Shown one piece after another: positions 24,277-33,870 of a stretch of 64,000 bases of DNA (positions are counted from its first letter, which is position 1; the number at the start of each line of letters is the position of its first letter). Source of the DNA: a bacterium (GTDB lineage Bacteria > Campylobacterota > Campylobacteria > Campylobacterales > Sulfurimonadaceae); contig JAHJJX010000027.1 of NCBI GenBank assembly GCA_018822665.1, positions 248,001 through 312,000 on the forward strand, in the 5' to 3' direction. The notes under the pieces are model-generated. The model was not told where the DNA came from and did not search any database. It saw nothing but the letters and a program-made list of their open reading frames with translations. The position numbers and the translations under genes were made by a program.

Positions 24277-25628
24277 AGTATCCCCTTCCAAAAAAACTCA
24301 GCTATCATCACTATCAAAAAAACACCGGCCAAATTAAGAACCAAACCGTATTTCATCATCGTTTTCACATCAACAACGCCGCTGCTCATGGCGATTGCAT
24401 TTGGAGGAGTGGCAATGGGGAGCATAAAAGCATAACTCGCACAAATCGTTGCAACCATCATAAACAAAGTCGTGTTGATTCCTGTTTGCTCAGCCACGGA
24501 GTAAATAACAGGAAGCATGATTGAAATAAGTGCCGTATTTGATGTTATCTCTGTTGTAAAAGTGATGAGCATTGCAACACCAAAAAGTAAAAGTATCGGA
24601 GGCAAGGTTGTCATTGTTATAAGGTAAGAAGCAACTGTATCTGCCAGCCCTGTTGCACTAAAAGCTGTTGCAATCGAAAAACCTGCACCAAATAAAAACA
24701 TAATTCTATATGGTATTTTTCCCTTATCTTCCATCCAATCTAGCACATTAAAGGGAGGCAGAAAAAGAATCAAACCCGCTGCCAAAAGTATTCCTGTTTC
24801 ATCAAGCCCCAAACCGTTCCAAAAAGGCTGCATAGGCGCATTGAGAAGTAAAAGCAAAACAAGTGCGCCCATGCCGTATAAAATCTTTTTTTGATTTGTA
24901 TCTAAAGCCTTTTTCTCTTTTTTACTTTGAATCTCTTCATTTTCCAAACCAAGGCTTAAGAGATAGCTCACAACGATAAGCATCACAAAAGCTAAAGGGG
25001 CAAGCATCCAAATCCATTGAAAGAAAGGGATAACTTCCATCCCTTTGTTTTGCATCACACCAAGGAGTATAAGGTTTGGAGGAGTTCCTATGGGTGTAAT
25101 TATTCCGCCGACACTCGCGCCATAAGCGATTGCCAGAGCAAATCTCATTTTCATTCTTACATCATCGGTAATAAATAAAGCAATCGACATCAGCAAAAGA
25201 GTCGTTGTCGTGTTGGAGAGGATGGAGCTGAGAAGTCCGGAGGTGATTGTTAATGAAAAAATCATTCCTCTGAGTGTATTTGGAAAAAGCCCCAACATCT
25301 TGTCTGCTATCCAGACATGCAGATTCGTTTTCTCAACAGCAATAGCAAGCAAAAAACCGCCTAAAAATAAAAATATTATAGGATGCGCATAATTTACAGA
25401 GGTATCTTTTGTAGAGAGAATGGAAAAAGCAGGAAACAAAATGATAGGCAAGAGGGAAACAACCGCCAAGGGCAAACCCTCGTTTGTCCATAAAACAACT
25501 AAAAGTGTAATCAGCCCCAAAAGAGAAGCCTGCGTTTGCTCAAAAACACTCAAAGAAATCAAAAATACAAAAAAACCCGCCACTACCGCAAAAGTTATCT
25601 TTTTTAATTGTTGCGTTTGTTCACTCAT
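24273..25628 (-). CDS. SLC13/DASS family sodium-anion symporter
   Basis: A 451-residue protein with about 11-12 transmembrane helices. Two inverted repeats carry the family motifs SNTTTTLLLM and TSNTALISIMLP, which form the Na+ and substrate sites. The C-terminal PIATPPNAIAMSSG is the DASS signature. Substrates in the family are dicarboxylates, sulfate or phosphate; the specificity cannot be told from sequence alone. Confidence 0.88.
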   Translation of the reverse strand: MSEQTQQLKKITFAVVAGFFVFLISLSVFEQTQASLLGLITLLVVLWTNEGLPLAVVSLLPIILFPAFSILSTKDTSVNYAHPIIFLFLGGFLLAIAVEKTNLHVWIADKMLGLFPNTLRGMIFSLTITSGLLSSILSNTTTTLLLMSIALFITDDVRMKMRFALAIAYGASVGGIITPIGTPPNLILLGVMQNKGMEVIPFFQWIWMLAPLAFVMLIVVSYLLSLGLENEEIQSKKEKKALDTNQKKILYGMGALVLLLLLNAPMQPFWNGLGLDETGILLAAGLILFLPPFNVLDWMEDKGKIPYRIMFLFGAGFSIATAFSATGLADTVASYLITMTTLPPILLLFGVAMLITFTTEITSNTALISIMLPVIYSVAEQTGINTTLFMMVATICASYAFMLPIATPPNAIAMSSGVVDVKTMMKYGLVLNLAGVFLIVMIAEFFWKGIL

Positions 25629-25661
25629 CTTTTTTCCTTCTGTAAATTATGCGCATAAAGG

Positions 25662-25934
25662 TCACCGTGTATTAACCCTTAAGGCTACCTCTTTGCCTAA
25701 ATCTTTTGAGTAGCCTTTGAAAATTTCCCCCGAAGCACCTTCTCCTGAAAAAGCCAGCCAAGAAAGCTTTGAAAGTTTTAAGAGCCATGAAGGTATCTCG
25801 CAGAGTTCATTGGCTGAGAGACGAAGAAGCTCGATGTTTACACATGCCGCCATAGAATCGCAGAGAGATGAAAGAGAATTATCGCTCAAAGTTGTTCCGA
25901 TGTGTGCATCCGCTGCCTTTTTTTCATATAAAAT
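25662..25934 (-). pseudogene. Remnant of a leucine-rich-repeat protein kinase
   Basis: The frame (open from the stop near 25935; no good start codon) reads leucine-rich repeats: IELLRLSANELCEIPSWLL and KLSKLSWLAFSG. It runs directly into GEGASGEIFKGYSKDLGKEVAL, which resembles the glycine-rich ATP loop and beta-3 lysine strand of a protein kinase. It then ends at residue 75. This matches bacterial LRR-kinase proteins in which a few repeats precede the kinase domain. The repeats before and the kinase body after are missing, and an internal deletion joins the two parts. Clearly decayed. Confidence 0.65.
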
Positions 25935-26029
25935 CTAAACGATTATACATGAACTTTTATTGCAAATCAAATAGGATGCAATAATTAAGATATTCGATAT
26001 AATATTTTTTTATCTTTTAAAGGGTTTGT

Positions 26030-26662
26030 ATGCGTCTACTTCTTCTTATTTTACTCCTCAGTGTCTTATGCGATGCCGAAGTTCCACATGCCATGCAGGT
26101 AAATTCAGATGAGGATTTGAAATATGCACTTTTTTTAAAAAATCCAATCCTTTATAAAGAGCAGATACATCAAGAAGGAAAAGCGCTTTTTTTAAAAAGA
26201 TGCTCCTATTGTCATGGAAAAGATGGTTCAGGACAAGGCGGTTTTGCTGCTGATTTGAGAAGAAGAATCTCCAAAGAGAGCGCATATTACACAATTAAAA
26301 ATGGTGGAAATAACTTTAGAGGCAGCTTTGCAGGCGGTATGCCTCCCATGATAAAAGATAACTCCAAAGCACAAAGTGTTGCACAATATATCTCTTTAGG
26401 GATGCCAAAATCACACCCGGGAGCTCTTGTATATCAACAAACAAACTGTGCGAGATGTCATGGGGAGAGTGGTCATGGAAGAAAATATCTGGCTCCAAAT
26501 ATCCATAACTTTGATTTAAAAACAATTACTATGATTTTAAAAAACGGAAAAAACGGATATATCGGACTTATGCAGTCCTTTAATTATTTATCAGACGAAG
26601 AGATTCAAATCATCGCTATCTATACACTGAGTTTGTCCCATTCACACTTAGTTGGAGAGTAA
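26030..26662 (+). CDS. Di-haem cytochrome c
   Basis: A 210-residue periplasmic protein with a short signal (cleavage near LCDA-EVP) and two cytochrome c domains. CSYCHGKDGSGQGG near 64 has GGMPPM as its likely methionine, and CARCHGESGHGRK near 140 has the LMQSFNYLSDEE region. It belongs to the cytochrome c4/c553-type di-haem group. A TATAAT lies at about 26000. It overlaps the end of gpsA by 15 bases on the opposite strand. It probably feeds a terminal oxidase or another periplasmic reductase. Confidence 0.88.
   Translation: MRLLLLILLLSVLCDAEVPHAMQVNSDEDLKYALFLKNPILYKEQIHQEGKALFLKRCSYCHGKDGSGQGGFAADLRRRISKESAYYTIKNGGNNFRGSFAGGMPPMIKDNSKAQSVAQYISLGMPKSHPGALVYQQTNCARCHGESGHGRKYLAPNIHNFDLKTITMILKNGKNGYIGLMQSFNYLSDEEIQIIAIYTLSLSHSHLVGE
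26083..26092 (-). repeat. GGCATGTGGA repeat (in di-haem cytochrome gene)
   Basis: GTTCCACATGCCATG; it reads PHA in EVPHAMQ, just after the predicted signal cleavage site. Confidence 0.78.
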
Positions 26663-27535
26663 GTCCTGTAAAGAAATATGTGGGTTTTTACCCTCAAGCA
26701 ACTCATATACCTCTCTTGCTATGGGAAGATATAAATTTTTTTGTTTTGCTATATCATGCAGAGCGTAAGCTGTTCCTATCCCCTCGGCAACTTCTCCCAA
26801 CTCCTCAAGAATCTCTTTTTTACTTTTTCCACATGCCAAGCCCAGTCCTACGCGAAAATTTCTTGACATTGTTGATGAAGCCGTTAAAAATAAATCTCCT
26901 GCTCCGCTTAACCCGACAAAGCTTTCCTCTTTTGCGCCGTACACTTTGCCAAATCTTTGCATCTCAACCAAACCTCTCGAAATAAGCGATGCTGCCGCAT
27001 TTTTGCCTAAAGCCAATCCTTCACAAATCCCTGCGGCAATTGCTATTACATTTTTATAGGCTCCTGCAACTTCAGCACCCATAACATCCGTAGAAGTGTA
27101 GGTTTTGATAAAATCCGGAAAAAAAGAAGCAAATTTCTTACTCAACTCTTCATTATGCGAATTTACTACAAGCGCCGTCGGCAAAGACTGCATAACTTCC
27201 GTGGCAAAAGACGGACCTGATAAAAACGCTATATTTGAATCTGGAACATACTCTCCATATATCTCATTTAAAAATTTTCCGCTTGAAGCTTCTATCCCTT
27301 TTGCGGCAACCAAAATTTTTTGGTTATTAAACACAAAATGCTCGTCAAGCCATGAGGACACCTGTTGTGCAGGTATGGCTATCACTAAATATTCCAACTT
27401 TAATATTTCTTCTAAAGTAACAAAATTCTTTAAATCCCTCGGAGTCCTTGAGTGTATATATACCTCATTTTTTTTCGACAAAGCAAAAGCTAAGGCCGAA
27501 CCCCATTTACCTGCTCCAATTATCCCAATCGACAT
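26648..27535 (-). CDS. gpsA: Glycerol-3-phosphate dehydrogenase [NAD(P)+] GpsA
   Basis: This enzyme reduces dihydroxyacetone phosphate to sn-glycerol 3-phosphate for phospholipid synthesis. The N-terminal Rossmann motif is IGIIGAGKWGSALA. The family motifs LSGPSFATEV and the catalytic-lysine region GAYKNVIAIAAGICEG are present. I chose ATG 27535 (MSIGIIGAG) over an upstream in-frame ATG at 27562, because GpsA starts directly with this strand and GGGAG precedes it. It overlaps the TrkA-like gene upstream by 29 bases. Confidence 0.95.
   Translation of the reverse strand: MSIGIIGAGKWGSALAFALSKKNEVYIHSRTPRDLKNFVTLEEILKLEYLVIAIPAQQVSSWLDEHFVFNNQKILVAAKGIEASSGKFLNEIYGEYVPDSNIAFLSGPSFATEVMQSLPTALVVNSHNEELSKKFASFFPDFIKTYTSTDVMGAEVAGAYKNVIAIAAGICEGLALGKNAAASLISRGLVEMQRFGKVYGAKEESFVGLSGAGDLFLTASSTMSRNFRVGLGLACGKSKKEILEELGEVAEGIGTAYALHDIAKQKNLYLPIAREVYELLEGKNPHISLQDLLSN
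26828..26837 (-). repeat. GGCATGTGGA repeat (in gpsA)
   Basis: The complement reads CTTGGCATGTGGAAAA and is translated as ACG in GLACGKSKK, a third frame. Confidence 0.78.
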
Positions 27536-28232
27536 CACATCTGCTCCCAATTGATTTTTCAAACTCTTTTATCTCATTTTCATAACCGACAACAACAAAA
27601 ATATCACCATTTTTTATCACATGGTGCTGTACTTTTGAGGAGTAAATAAATTCACTGCTCATATCTTCGTGCATGATGGAGAGCACAATTATCCCATGTT
27701 CCCTGCTCCACTCTATATCGGCAGGATATTTTCCATCAAAGAAATTGTCTTTTTCAACCTGTATCTGCGCAATCTTCAAATCACTTTTTTCATAAAGAAT
27801 ATCATGCAAAACTTCGGTAACTACAGGTTTTTTCAGCATATCTGCAATGATGCTCGCAGTAGTCTGAACAACAGGTATCACTTTATTTGCCCCCGCCATA
27901 CTCAGCTTGTTCGCACTCTCTTTATTTTTCGATAAAGCAATGATAGATAAATCTTTAAACGAAGACCTTAAAGATATAGTCAAAAATATGTTTTCCGCAT
28001 CATCCTCAAGCACACAAAACGCTATGGATTTTTGCATATCAAAAGTATTTTTAAGCTCATCCCATTCATCGCTGAAATCAAAATTCTTTATCTTATAATT
28101 TTTCTTTTGTAAAGTTGCTTCGTCTGAATTTAACTTAAATATGCAAATATCCCGATATTTATGTTCAATATTTTTAGCAATTTCAAAGGCATAATCATTA
28201 TATCCAAATATTAAAGCGGTAATTTTTTTCAT
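27507..28232 (-). CDS. TrkA/RCK-domain protein, partner of the K+ channel
   Basis: A 241-residue cytoplasmic protein with an N-terminal TrkA-N-like Rossmann domain (ITALIFGYNDYAFEIAKNI) and a C-terminal RCK_C domain (about 150-230). The canonical GxGxxG is altered to GYNDYA, so nucleotide binding may be weak. Its start overlaps the stop of the channel gene by 4 bases. Many K+ channels gate through RCK octamers, and this could be an extra regulatory chain. Confidence 0.85.
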   Translation of the reverse strand: MKKITALIFGYNDYAFEIAKNIEHKYRDICIFKLNSDEATLQKKNYKIKNFDFSDEWDELKNTFDMQKSIAFCVLEDDAENIFLTISLRSSFKDLSIIALSKNKESANKLSMAGANKVIPVVQTTASIIADMLKKPVVTEVLHDILYEKSDLKIAQIQVEKDNFFDGKYPADIEWSREHGIIVLSIMHEDMSSEFIYSSKVQHHVIKNGDIFVVVGYENEIKEFEKSIGSRCDVDWDNWSR

Positions 28233-29785
28233 TGACTAATCTTTTGATGCAGATATTTGTTAAACTCTCTAATAAACATAGAATTACCTATTACAAGCAA
28301 ATAATCACCTTGCTCTAAAAGAGTGGTGTCTATAGGATTAAAAAGGAATCTTTTATTTTTTTGCTTATAGATGCCAAGAAGCACCACTCTATATTTTGAG
28401 TTATGCAACTCTGCCACGCAGTAAAAACTTTCCAACATTCTTTCGTTGACGACAATCTCTTCAATATCAATATTCGAATAATCCGAACGAAGGGCGTGTA
28501 TCACCTCAAAAGCAACCGGTTTGCCGACAAATTCTTTGGCAATCATACCAACCAATTCTTTGGCATAAAGTATCTCATTGACACCTGCAAAATTGAGCTT
28601 ATTTCTATGTATGTCATTCATGAGTATAGACAAAATAAATACATCTTTATTTATAGAGCGGACAGTCAAGGCCGTATAAACATTTTCAACATCGCTCTCC
28701 CGCAAACAAAGAATCGCTTTGACCTGCGTATCGATATCTATTCTTAGTTTTTTGTAACTCTCCACGCTTCCAGGGTCATAATTCAGGGCAATAAGTCCAT
28801 CTTTTTTTGCATTTTCTATTCTTTTTACATCTTCATCCAAAACTATCACATTGGAGTGGCTAAGAAGTTTTTTAGCCACTTCTTCTGCAACATTTTCATA
28901 TCCGCATATAAGATAAAACTGTTTTAATTTACTGACATCATCAACTATTTTTGTTTCTTTAATTTCGTCGAGTTTTTCCGTAAATGCGGACACAACGATG
29001 GAAGTCGTAAAAGCCAAAACCGCAATACCCGCAATGATTACAAGCATAGCTACAAATCTTCCTGCATCCGTAACCGGAGTAATATCTCCGTAGCCAACTG
29101 TTGATATAGTTACTATTGACCAGTAAACAGCTTCATAAAGAGTATCAATGGGTGAATCCGGGTTATTCGCTTCCATGACGTATATGAGGACGGATGAAAC
29201 AAAAATAACGATACCTGAGAACATTAAAAGGGTTATAAACTCAAACTTTTTAGTTGCTAAAACAGATGTAAATGTTTGGAAGCTTCTTGCATATCTAAAT
29301 AACTTAAATACGCGAAAAAGTATAAAAATACGAAGAAGTCTCAGCTGATGAAAGAACGGGATAATAGCCAGCAAATCGATGATTGCCCTCGCGGATACAA
29401 TATATCTTATTTTCACTTTCAATATATCCAGCAAGGCTATGGAGAGGTTGAATTTTGTATTGAGCATTGCATCATATTCACTGCGTTTGATTATTATCTC
29501 TGTGATACTGCTGTTTACCCAAAGGCGCAATAAATATTCGGTAAGAAAAATTATGGAGATGATATAGTTGTTAAAATAAAGCAAATAATCAGATACATGG
29601 GATTTAACTTCACGAATCAAAATAGCAACACTCATAAAAATGAGTGTTATCATAAAAAGGTCAAAATATTTTTTATATTGAAAAGTGTCGTTTTCTAAAA
29701 GGTTATAAAAGAAGTGCTTTGTTTTCTGATATGTTTTAGATGCGTTTAAAGAATATGAAAAATCAACAATCAAACGCTTCATCAA
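28229..29785 (-). CDS. Voltage-gated-type potassium channel with RCK domains
   Basis: A 518-residue ion channel with an N-terminal six-helix voltage-sensor-like region (with arginines in RLLRIFILFRVFKLFRYARSF), then the selectivity filter TVGYGD near residue 240. A cytoplasmic RCK/TrkA-N domain follows (FYLICGYENVAEEVA) and then an RCK_C domain. This architecture is that of bacterial Kch-like channels. It lies 6 bases after gatB on the same strand and is coupled to the RCK protein. Confidence 0.92.
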   Translation of the reverse strand: MMKRLIVDFSYSLNASKTYQKTKHFFYNLLENDTFQYKKYFDLFMITLIFMSVAILIREVKSHVSDYLLYFNNYIISIIFLTEYLLRLWVNSSITEIIIKRSEYDAMLNTKFNLSIALLDILKVKIRYIVSARAIIDLLAIIPFFHQLRLLRIFILFRVFKLFRYARSFQTFTSVLATKKFEFITLLMFSGIVIFVSSVLIYVMEANNPDSPIDTLYEAVYWSIVTISTVGYGDITPVTDAGRFVAMLVIIAGIAVLAFTTSIVVSAFTEKLDEIKETKIVDDVSKLKQFYLICGYENVAEEVAKKLLSHSNVIVLDEDVKRIENAKKDGLIALNYDPGSVESYKKLRIDIDTQVKAILCLRESDVENVYTALTVRSINKDVFILSILMNDIHRNKLNFAGVNEILYAKELVGMIAKEFVGKPVAFEVIHALRSDYSNIDIEEIVVNERMLESFYCVAELHNSKYRVVLLGIYKQKNKRFLFNPIDTTLLEQGDYLLVIGNSMFIREFNKYLHQKISQ

Positions 29786-29791
29786 GTTCCG

Positions 29792-31216
29792 TTACCCTAG
29801 TTTTGCTTTTAATAGCTCGTTTACGGTTTGAGGATTCGCACTTCCTTTGGATTCTTTCATTGTTTGACCGACAAAAAAGCCAAACAACTTATCTTTGCCG
29901 CCTTTATATTGCTCAACCTTTTCTGGATTTGCGATTAAAATAGCATCTATGATAGCTTCTATCGCACCGGTGTCGCTTACTTGTTTTAAGCCGAGTTTTT
30001 CAATTACTTCATCAATATTTTCGTCATTTTCCATCAAATAATCAAGTACCTCTTTAGCCGCTTTTCCGCTAATCGTGCCGTCTTCTATGCGCTTCACCAA
30101 AAAGCCGAGTTTATTTGCATTCACAGGAGAATTCGTAATATTCATCTCCCCTTTGAGGCGACCTTGAAGTTCGGTTGTGAGCCAAGTCAGTGCATTTTTA
30201 GCACTGATTCCTGCTTGCATCATCTCCTCAAAAAAGTGTGCCATCTCCACCGACGAAGTGAGAACACTTGCACTGTAATCATTCATACCGTAATCTTTTA
30301 CAAATCTTTCCATTTTTTGGTCTGGAAGCTCTGGAATGATACTGAATTCTGCCATCATTTCATCACTCACAACCGCTTTTAGCAAGTCAGGTTCCGGAAA
30401 ATAACGATAATCAGCCGCTTCTTCTTTGCCCCGCATAGAGCGGGTTTCTTGTTTTACCTGATCAAAGAGTCTTGTTTCTTGGCAAATTTCTTTGTCGTAC
30501 ACTCCATCTTCCCAGGCTTCAATTTGACGGGCAACTTCAAGCTCGATAGCTTTTTGGATAAATTTAAAACTGTTTATATTTTTTATCTCGACACGTGTAT
30601 AAAGTTTTTCTTCCCCTTTTGGACGAATAGAAACATTCACATCCACACGAAAAGACCCTTCTTGCATATTTGCATCGCCGATATCTAAATAGCGGATGAT
30701 AGAATGGAGTTTTTTAAGATAAAGAATAACTTCTTCTGCATTTCTCATATCCGGTTCGGATACAATTTCCAAAAGAGGAGTTCCCGCACGGTTTAAATCC
30801 ACTTTAGAGATCTCTCCCTCATGTATATTTTTTCCTGCATCCGCCTCAATATGGGCACGGTTAATACGGATGATTTTATGGCTGCCATCTTCAAAATCTA
30901 TCTTCAACTCGCCATGTTCAACAATAGGTGTATAAAGTTGAGTAATCTGATATGCACTTGGACTATCCGGATAAAAATAGCTTTTTCTATCAAAATAAGA
31001 TGTTTTATTTATACTTGCATGAATCGCCGTTCCAAGCATAACGGCTTTATGAAGAACTTCTTTGTTTAACACAGGCAAAGCACCCGGAAGCGCTAGACAA
31101 GTCGGACATGTATTTGTATTTTGTTTATGATTAAAACTCGTTGGACAAGAGCAAAAAAGTTTTGTTTTTGTATTGAGTTGTACATGGACTTCAAGTCCGA
31201 TAACTACTTCAAACAT
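29792..31216 (-). CDS. gatB: Aspartyl/glutamyl-tRNA amidotransferase subunit B
   Basis: GatB is the kinase/amidation subunit of GatCAB, which turns Glu-tRNAGln and Asp-tRNAAsn into Gln-tRNAGln and Asn-tRNAAsn. The start is ATG 31216 ([14 protein letters not shown]) with AAGGAAA just before it; an in-frame ATG at 31330 would add 38 unrelated residues. The zinc cluster cysteines (FCSCP...CPTC) and [18 protein letters not shown]-like motif are present, and the C-terminal YqeY-like tail domain ends at residue 474. Full length. Confidence 0.96.
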   Translation of the reverse strand: MFEVVIGLEVHVQLNTKTKLFCSCPTSFNHKQNTNTCPTCLALPGALPVLNKEVLHKAVMLGTAIHASINKTSYFDRKSYFYPDSPSAYQITQLYTPIVEHGELKIDFEDGSHKIIRINRAHIEADAGKNIHEGEISKVDLNRAGTPLLEIVSEPDMRNAEEVILYLKKLHSIIRYLDIGDANMQEGSFRVDVNVSIRPKGEEKLYTRVEIKNINSFKFIQKAIELEVARQIEAWEDGVYDKEICQETRLFDQVKQETRSMRGKEEAADYRYFPEPDLLKAVVSDEMMAEFSIIPELPDQKMERFVKDYGMNDYSASVLTSSVEMAHFFEEMMQAGISAKNALTWLTTELQGRLKGEMNITNSPVNANKLGFLVKRIEDGTISGKAAKEVLDYLMENDENIDEVIEKLGLKQVSDTGAIEAIIDAILIANPEKVEQYKGGKDKLFGFFVGQTMKESKGSANPQTVNELLKAKLG

Positions 31217-31288
31217 AAGTTTCCTTAAATAAATAATAATTTGGAGGTTTATGTTATCAAAATTATCTTTTAAATCTACTAAAAGATA

Positions 31289-31318
31289 CTTGGCATGTGG
31301 AAATTTCCACATGCCAAG
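31289..31318. repeat. Perfect 30-base palindrome made of two GGCATGTGGA repeats
   Basis: Arms CTTGGCATGTGGAAA (31289-31303) and its complement (31304-31318) meet with no spacer. It lies 73 bases upstream of gatB, between divergent genes, so it is not at a transcript end. The sites are at 31292-31301 (+) and 31306-31315 (-). Confidence 0.85.
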
Positions 31319-31431
31319 CGTTAATCTCATTTTACAGACTTTTTCAAATAAATCTCATTGAAGTGTTTCGGGAAGGAACGAAAGAAACTCAATTAACACT
31401 CTTTACTTTTGTAAAATATATAGCTACACTT

Positions 31432-31444
31432 ATGTAAATTACAT
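31432..31444. promoter_or_regulatory. Short palindrome before the DUF4143 ATPase gene
   Basis: ATGTAA-A-TTACAT, 14 bases before the ATG at 31459, close to a possible -10 (TAAAAT). It could be an operator, but a chance AT-rich palindrome is equally possible. Confidence 0.35.
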
Positions 31445-31458
31445 TATTAGGTAAAATT

Positions 31459-32679
31459 ATGTATAAAAGATCAGCAGAAACTATTTTAAAAGAAGCGCTT
31501 AAAATTTCCCCTTGCGTATTACTTTGCGGTGCGAGGCAGGTTGGAAAATCTACGCTTTGTCTCTCTTTGGAAAATGAATACAGAGTGTTTGACAATCTCA
31601 CACAAAGAGAAGCTGCCTTGCATGACCCTATCGGGTATATCGCCTCACTGACAAAGCCAATCACATTGGATGAGATACAAAAAGTGCCAGAGGTTCTTGA
31701 GGGGATTAAAATAGATATTGACAAAAACAGAGTCAATGGAAATTTTTTACTTACGGGTTCGGCAAATGTACTCGATATGAAAAAAGCAAAAGATACACTT
31801 GCAGGCAGAATCATAGAGATACCGATGTGGCCGCTCTCTCAAAAAGAGATACATGGTAAAACAGAAGAAAACATCATTGACATACTTTTTAGTAAAGGAG
31901 TTGAGAAATTAAAAAGTATTAATATCTCCTATGAGAAAATTTTAACCTCCATCATTGATGGCGGCTATCCTGAGATTTTAAAAATTGACTCTGCGAGAGG
32001 AAAATCACTTTGGTTTAACTCCTATATTAGCACTTATGTTGAGAGAGACATAAGAGATGTTGGAGAACTTAGAGACATCTCTGCATTTATACGTTTTTTC
32101 AACATAATTGCTCCTAGAAGTTGTGGGCTGCTCAACAAATCAGATTTAGCTTCAGATGCAAATTTGTCTGAACCTACAATCAATAACTATTTAAGTATGT
32201 TAGAGATGATTTATCAGATATCTCTTTTGCAGCCTTACAGCTCAAATATATCTAAACGATTTATAAAATCACAAAAACTTTTTATGACAGACAGCGGAAT
32301 CTTTTGTCATCTGCTTGGTATAAACAGTGCAGATGAATTAATAAACTCTAGCCGCAAAGGTGATGTAGTCGAAACCTTCGTATACAGTGAGTTACTTAAA
32401 CATATCGGTTACAGCACGACTCAACCAAAGATATACCACTACAGAACAAATGATAAAAAAGAGATAGACTTTATACTCCAAAGAGGAGATAAAATTTTTG
32501 CCATAGAGGTCAAATCCTCACAAACTATAAAAATGGATGCATTCAAACATATAATAGATTTTCAAGATAAATCATCTCAAAAGGTTGTCGGAGTTGTTTT
32601 TTATGGAGGTGAGACTATACTCTCATTCGGTAATCAAGAGCAACAAAGATATGCGGTGCCTTTAAATGTATTGTTCTAA
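31459..32679 (+). CDS. AAA-type ATPase with DUF4143 domain
   Basis: A 406-residue protein of the archaeal-ATPase-like/DUF4143 group. Walker A GARQVGKST is near residues 26-34 and Walker B reads ITLDEIQKVP near 70. The C-terminal part has a restriction-endonuclease-like segment (EIDFILQRGDKIFAIEVKSS). These widespread accessory proteins have no settled function. It stands alone on the plus strand among minus-strand housekeeping genes, which suggests gain by transfer. Confidence 0.85.
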   Translation: MYKRSAETILKEALKISPCVLLCGARQVGKSTLCLSLENEYRVFDNLTQREAALHDPIGYIASLTKPITLDEIQKVPEVLEGIKIDIDKNRVNGNFLLTGSANVLDMKKAKDTLAGRIIEIPMWPLSQKEIHGKTEENIIDILFSKGVEKLKSINISYEKILTSIIDGGYPEILKIDSARGKSLWFNSYISTYVERDIRDVGELRDISAFIRFFNIIAPRSCGLLNKSDLASDANLSEPTINNYLSMLEMIYQISLLQPYSSNISKRFIKSQKLFMTDSGIFCHLLGINSADELINSSRKGDVVETFVYSELLKHIGYSTTQPKIYHYRTNDKKEIDFILQRGDKIFAIEVKSSQTIKMDAFKHIIDFQDKSSQKVVGVVFYGGETILSFGNQEQQRYAVPLNVLF

Positions 32680-32818
32680 GGATATCCAAAGCTTTGATTC
32701 AATGTCTAGTATCATCCGGTATAGGTAAATCTGAAAATATAAAAACTATCTAGATAAAGCATATCTTATTACTTTATGTAACTCTATGCATTCAACCTTT
32801 GGAGAGAATGGAAATAGT

Positions 32819-33082
32819 TTATTTACTATGTTTAGCGTAGATTTTTTCTAGAAGTTTAGTTTGTTTTTTTGCTTCTTCCAATCGCGCTTTATTGACGGAA
32901 AAAGCATCAAGTGTCAAAATAGCAAAGAGTGAACTTACGACATAAACGACAGTGATAAAGAAGGCTAATTTTATACCTAAAAAAAGAAAGAGGCCAAAAG
33001 TGATAAGAGCACCGAAGAGAACTATTGCCGACGATGCTCCAAGCAAAAAGCCTATTATCTTGTCGAATATATCTTTTTGCAT
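32819..33082 (-). CDS. Small membrane protein downstream of atpB
   Basis: An 87-residue protein with two transmembrane helices (about 8-30 and 32-55) and a charged C-terminal helix with many lysines. I do not recognise a family. It starts 9 bases after the atpB stop on the same strand, so it may be co-transcribed with the ATP synthase a subunit. A role in F0 assembly is only a guess. Confidence 0.65.
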   Translation of the reverse strand: MQKDIFDKIIGFLLGASSAIVLFGALITFGLFLFLGIKLAFFITVVYVVSSLFAILTLDAFSVNKARLEEAKKQTKLLEKIYAKHSK

Positions 33083-33091
33083 TTTGAAGAT

Positions 33092-33793
33092 CTAGTGGTC
33101 GTCAACAGCGATTGCACCGCCAAGATAAACATAAGTAAGCATCATGAAAATAAAGGCCTGTAACAATGCCATAAATGAAAGCAGAGCGAATGGAATCATC
33201 GGTAAAATCCATGGAGCAAGCATCAAGATTACCATCAAGAACATATCATCACCTTTTACATTTCCAAAAAGACGGAAGCTCAGTGACACTAAACGAGAGA
33301 AGTGAGATACGATTTCAATTGGAAACATCAACCAAGCCAACCACCAAACCGGACCGAAAAAGTGTTTAAAATATTTGAAAAAACCTTGACGACGGATACC
33401 TTCAAAGTTATAATAAACGAATACGGTAACGGCCAAAGTGAGTGCAAATTCTAAAAATGCGGTTGGAGCTTCAAAACCAGGAATAACACCGATAAAGTTG
33501 GCTATACCAACGAATAAACCGATAGTTGCAACAAGAGGAAGATAACGACGGGCATTTTCCTGTCCCATAACATCGCTTCCCATTTTAAGAACACCTGATA
33601 TGTATGCTTCCATAACATTTTGTGTTCCTCTTGGAACGATTTGAAGATTTGACATAGCCATTTTCACCAACATTAAAGCGATACCCGCAGATAGCAACAT
33701 GTGTGTGATATATATAACTGTTTTGTATGTTTCTGGATCTCCGTGATGAGATAGTCCAAAAATAGCACCTATAAAAGTAAATAACTCAGGCAT
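33092..33793 (-). CDS. atpB: F0F1 ATP synthase subunit a
   Basis: Membrane subunit of the proton channel. The 233-residue protein has five or six helices and the conserved helix with the essential arginine in [20 protein letters not shown], near residue 160. The C-terminal [17 protein letters not shown] helix is typical. The a-subunit gene is separate from the rest of the atp operon, as in other epsilonproteobacteria. Confidence 0.95.
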   Translation of the reverse strand: MPELFTFIGAIFGLSHHGDPETYKTVIYITHMLLSAGIALMLVKMAMSNLQIVPRGTQNVMEAYISGVLKMGSDVMGQENARRYLPLVATIGLFVGIANFIGVIPGFEAPTAFLEFALTLAVTVFVYYNFEGIRRQGFFKYFKHFFGPVWWLAWLMFPIEIVSHFSRLVSLSFRLFGNVKGDDMFLMVILMLAPWILPMIPFALLSFMALLQAFIFMMLTYVYLGGAIAVDDH

Positions 33794-33870
33794 AAAAGCA
33801 CTCCCTAGTCTAAAAAAGTTGCGTGATTATAGTCTAAGTTGCATTAAATTTTTATAATATCTCATAAAAT

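Noticed and set aside
24132-24524. 130-codon plus-strand frame over the transporter end
   Set aside because: It runs antisense to the conserved C-terminus of the SLC13 gene and shows no plausible fold.
31217-31330. N-terminal extension of GatB to ATG 31330
   Set aside because: The extra 38 residues include the translated repeat palindrome and have no counterpart in GatB; ATG 31216 has a proper ribosome site.
31432-31444. DUF4143 ATPase gene as a toxin-antitoxin or defence system
   Set aside because: Only a single gene and a short palindrome are present, with no partner; the evidence does not support a defence call.
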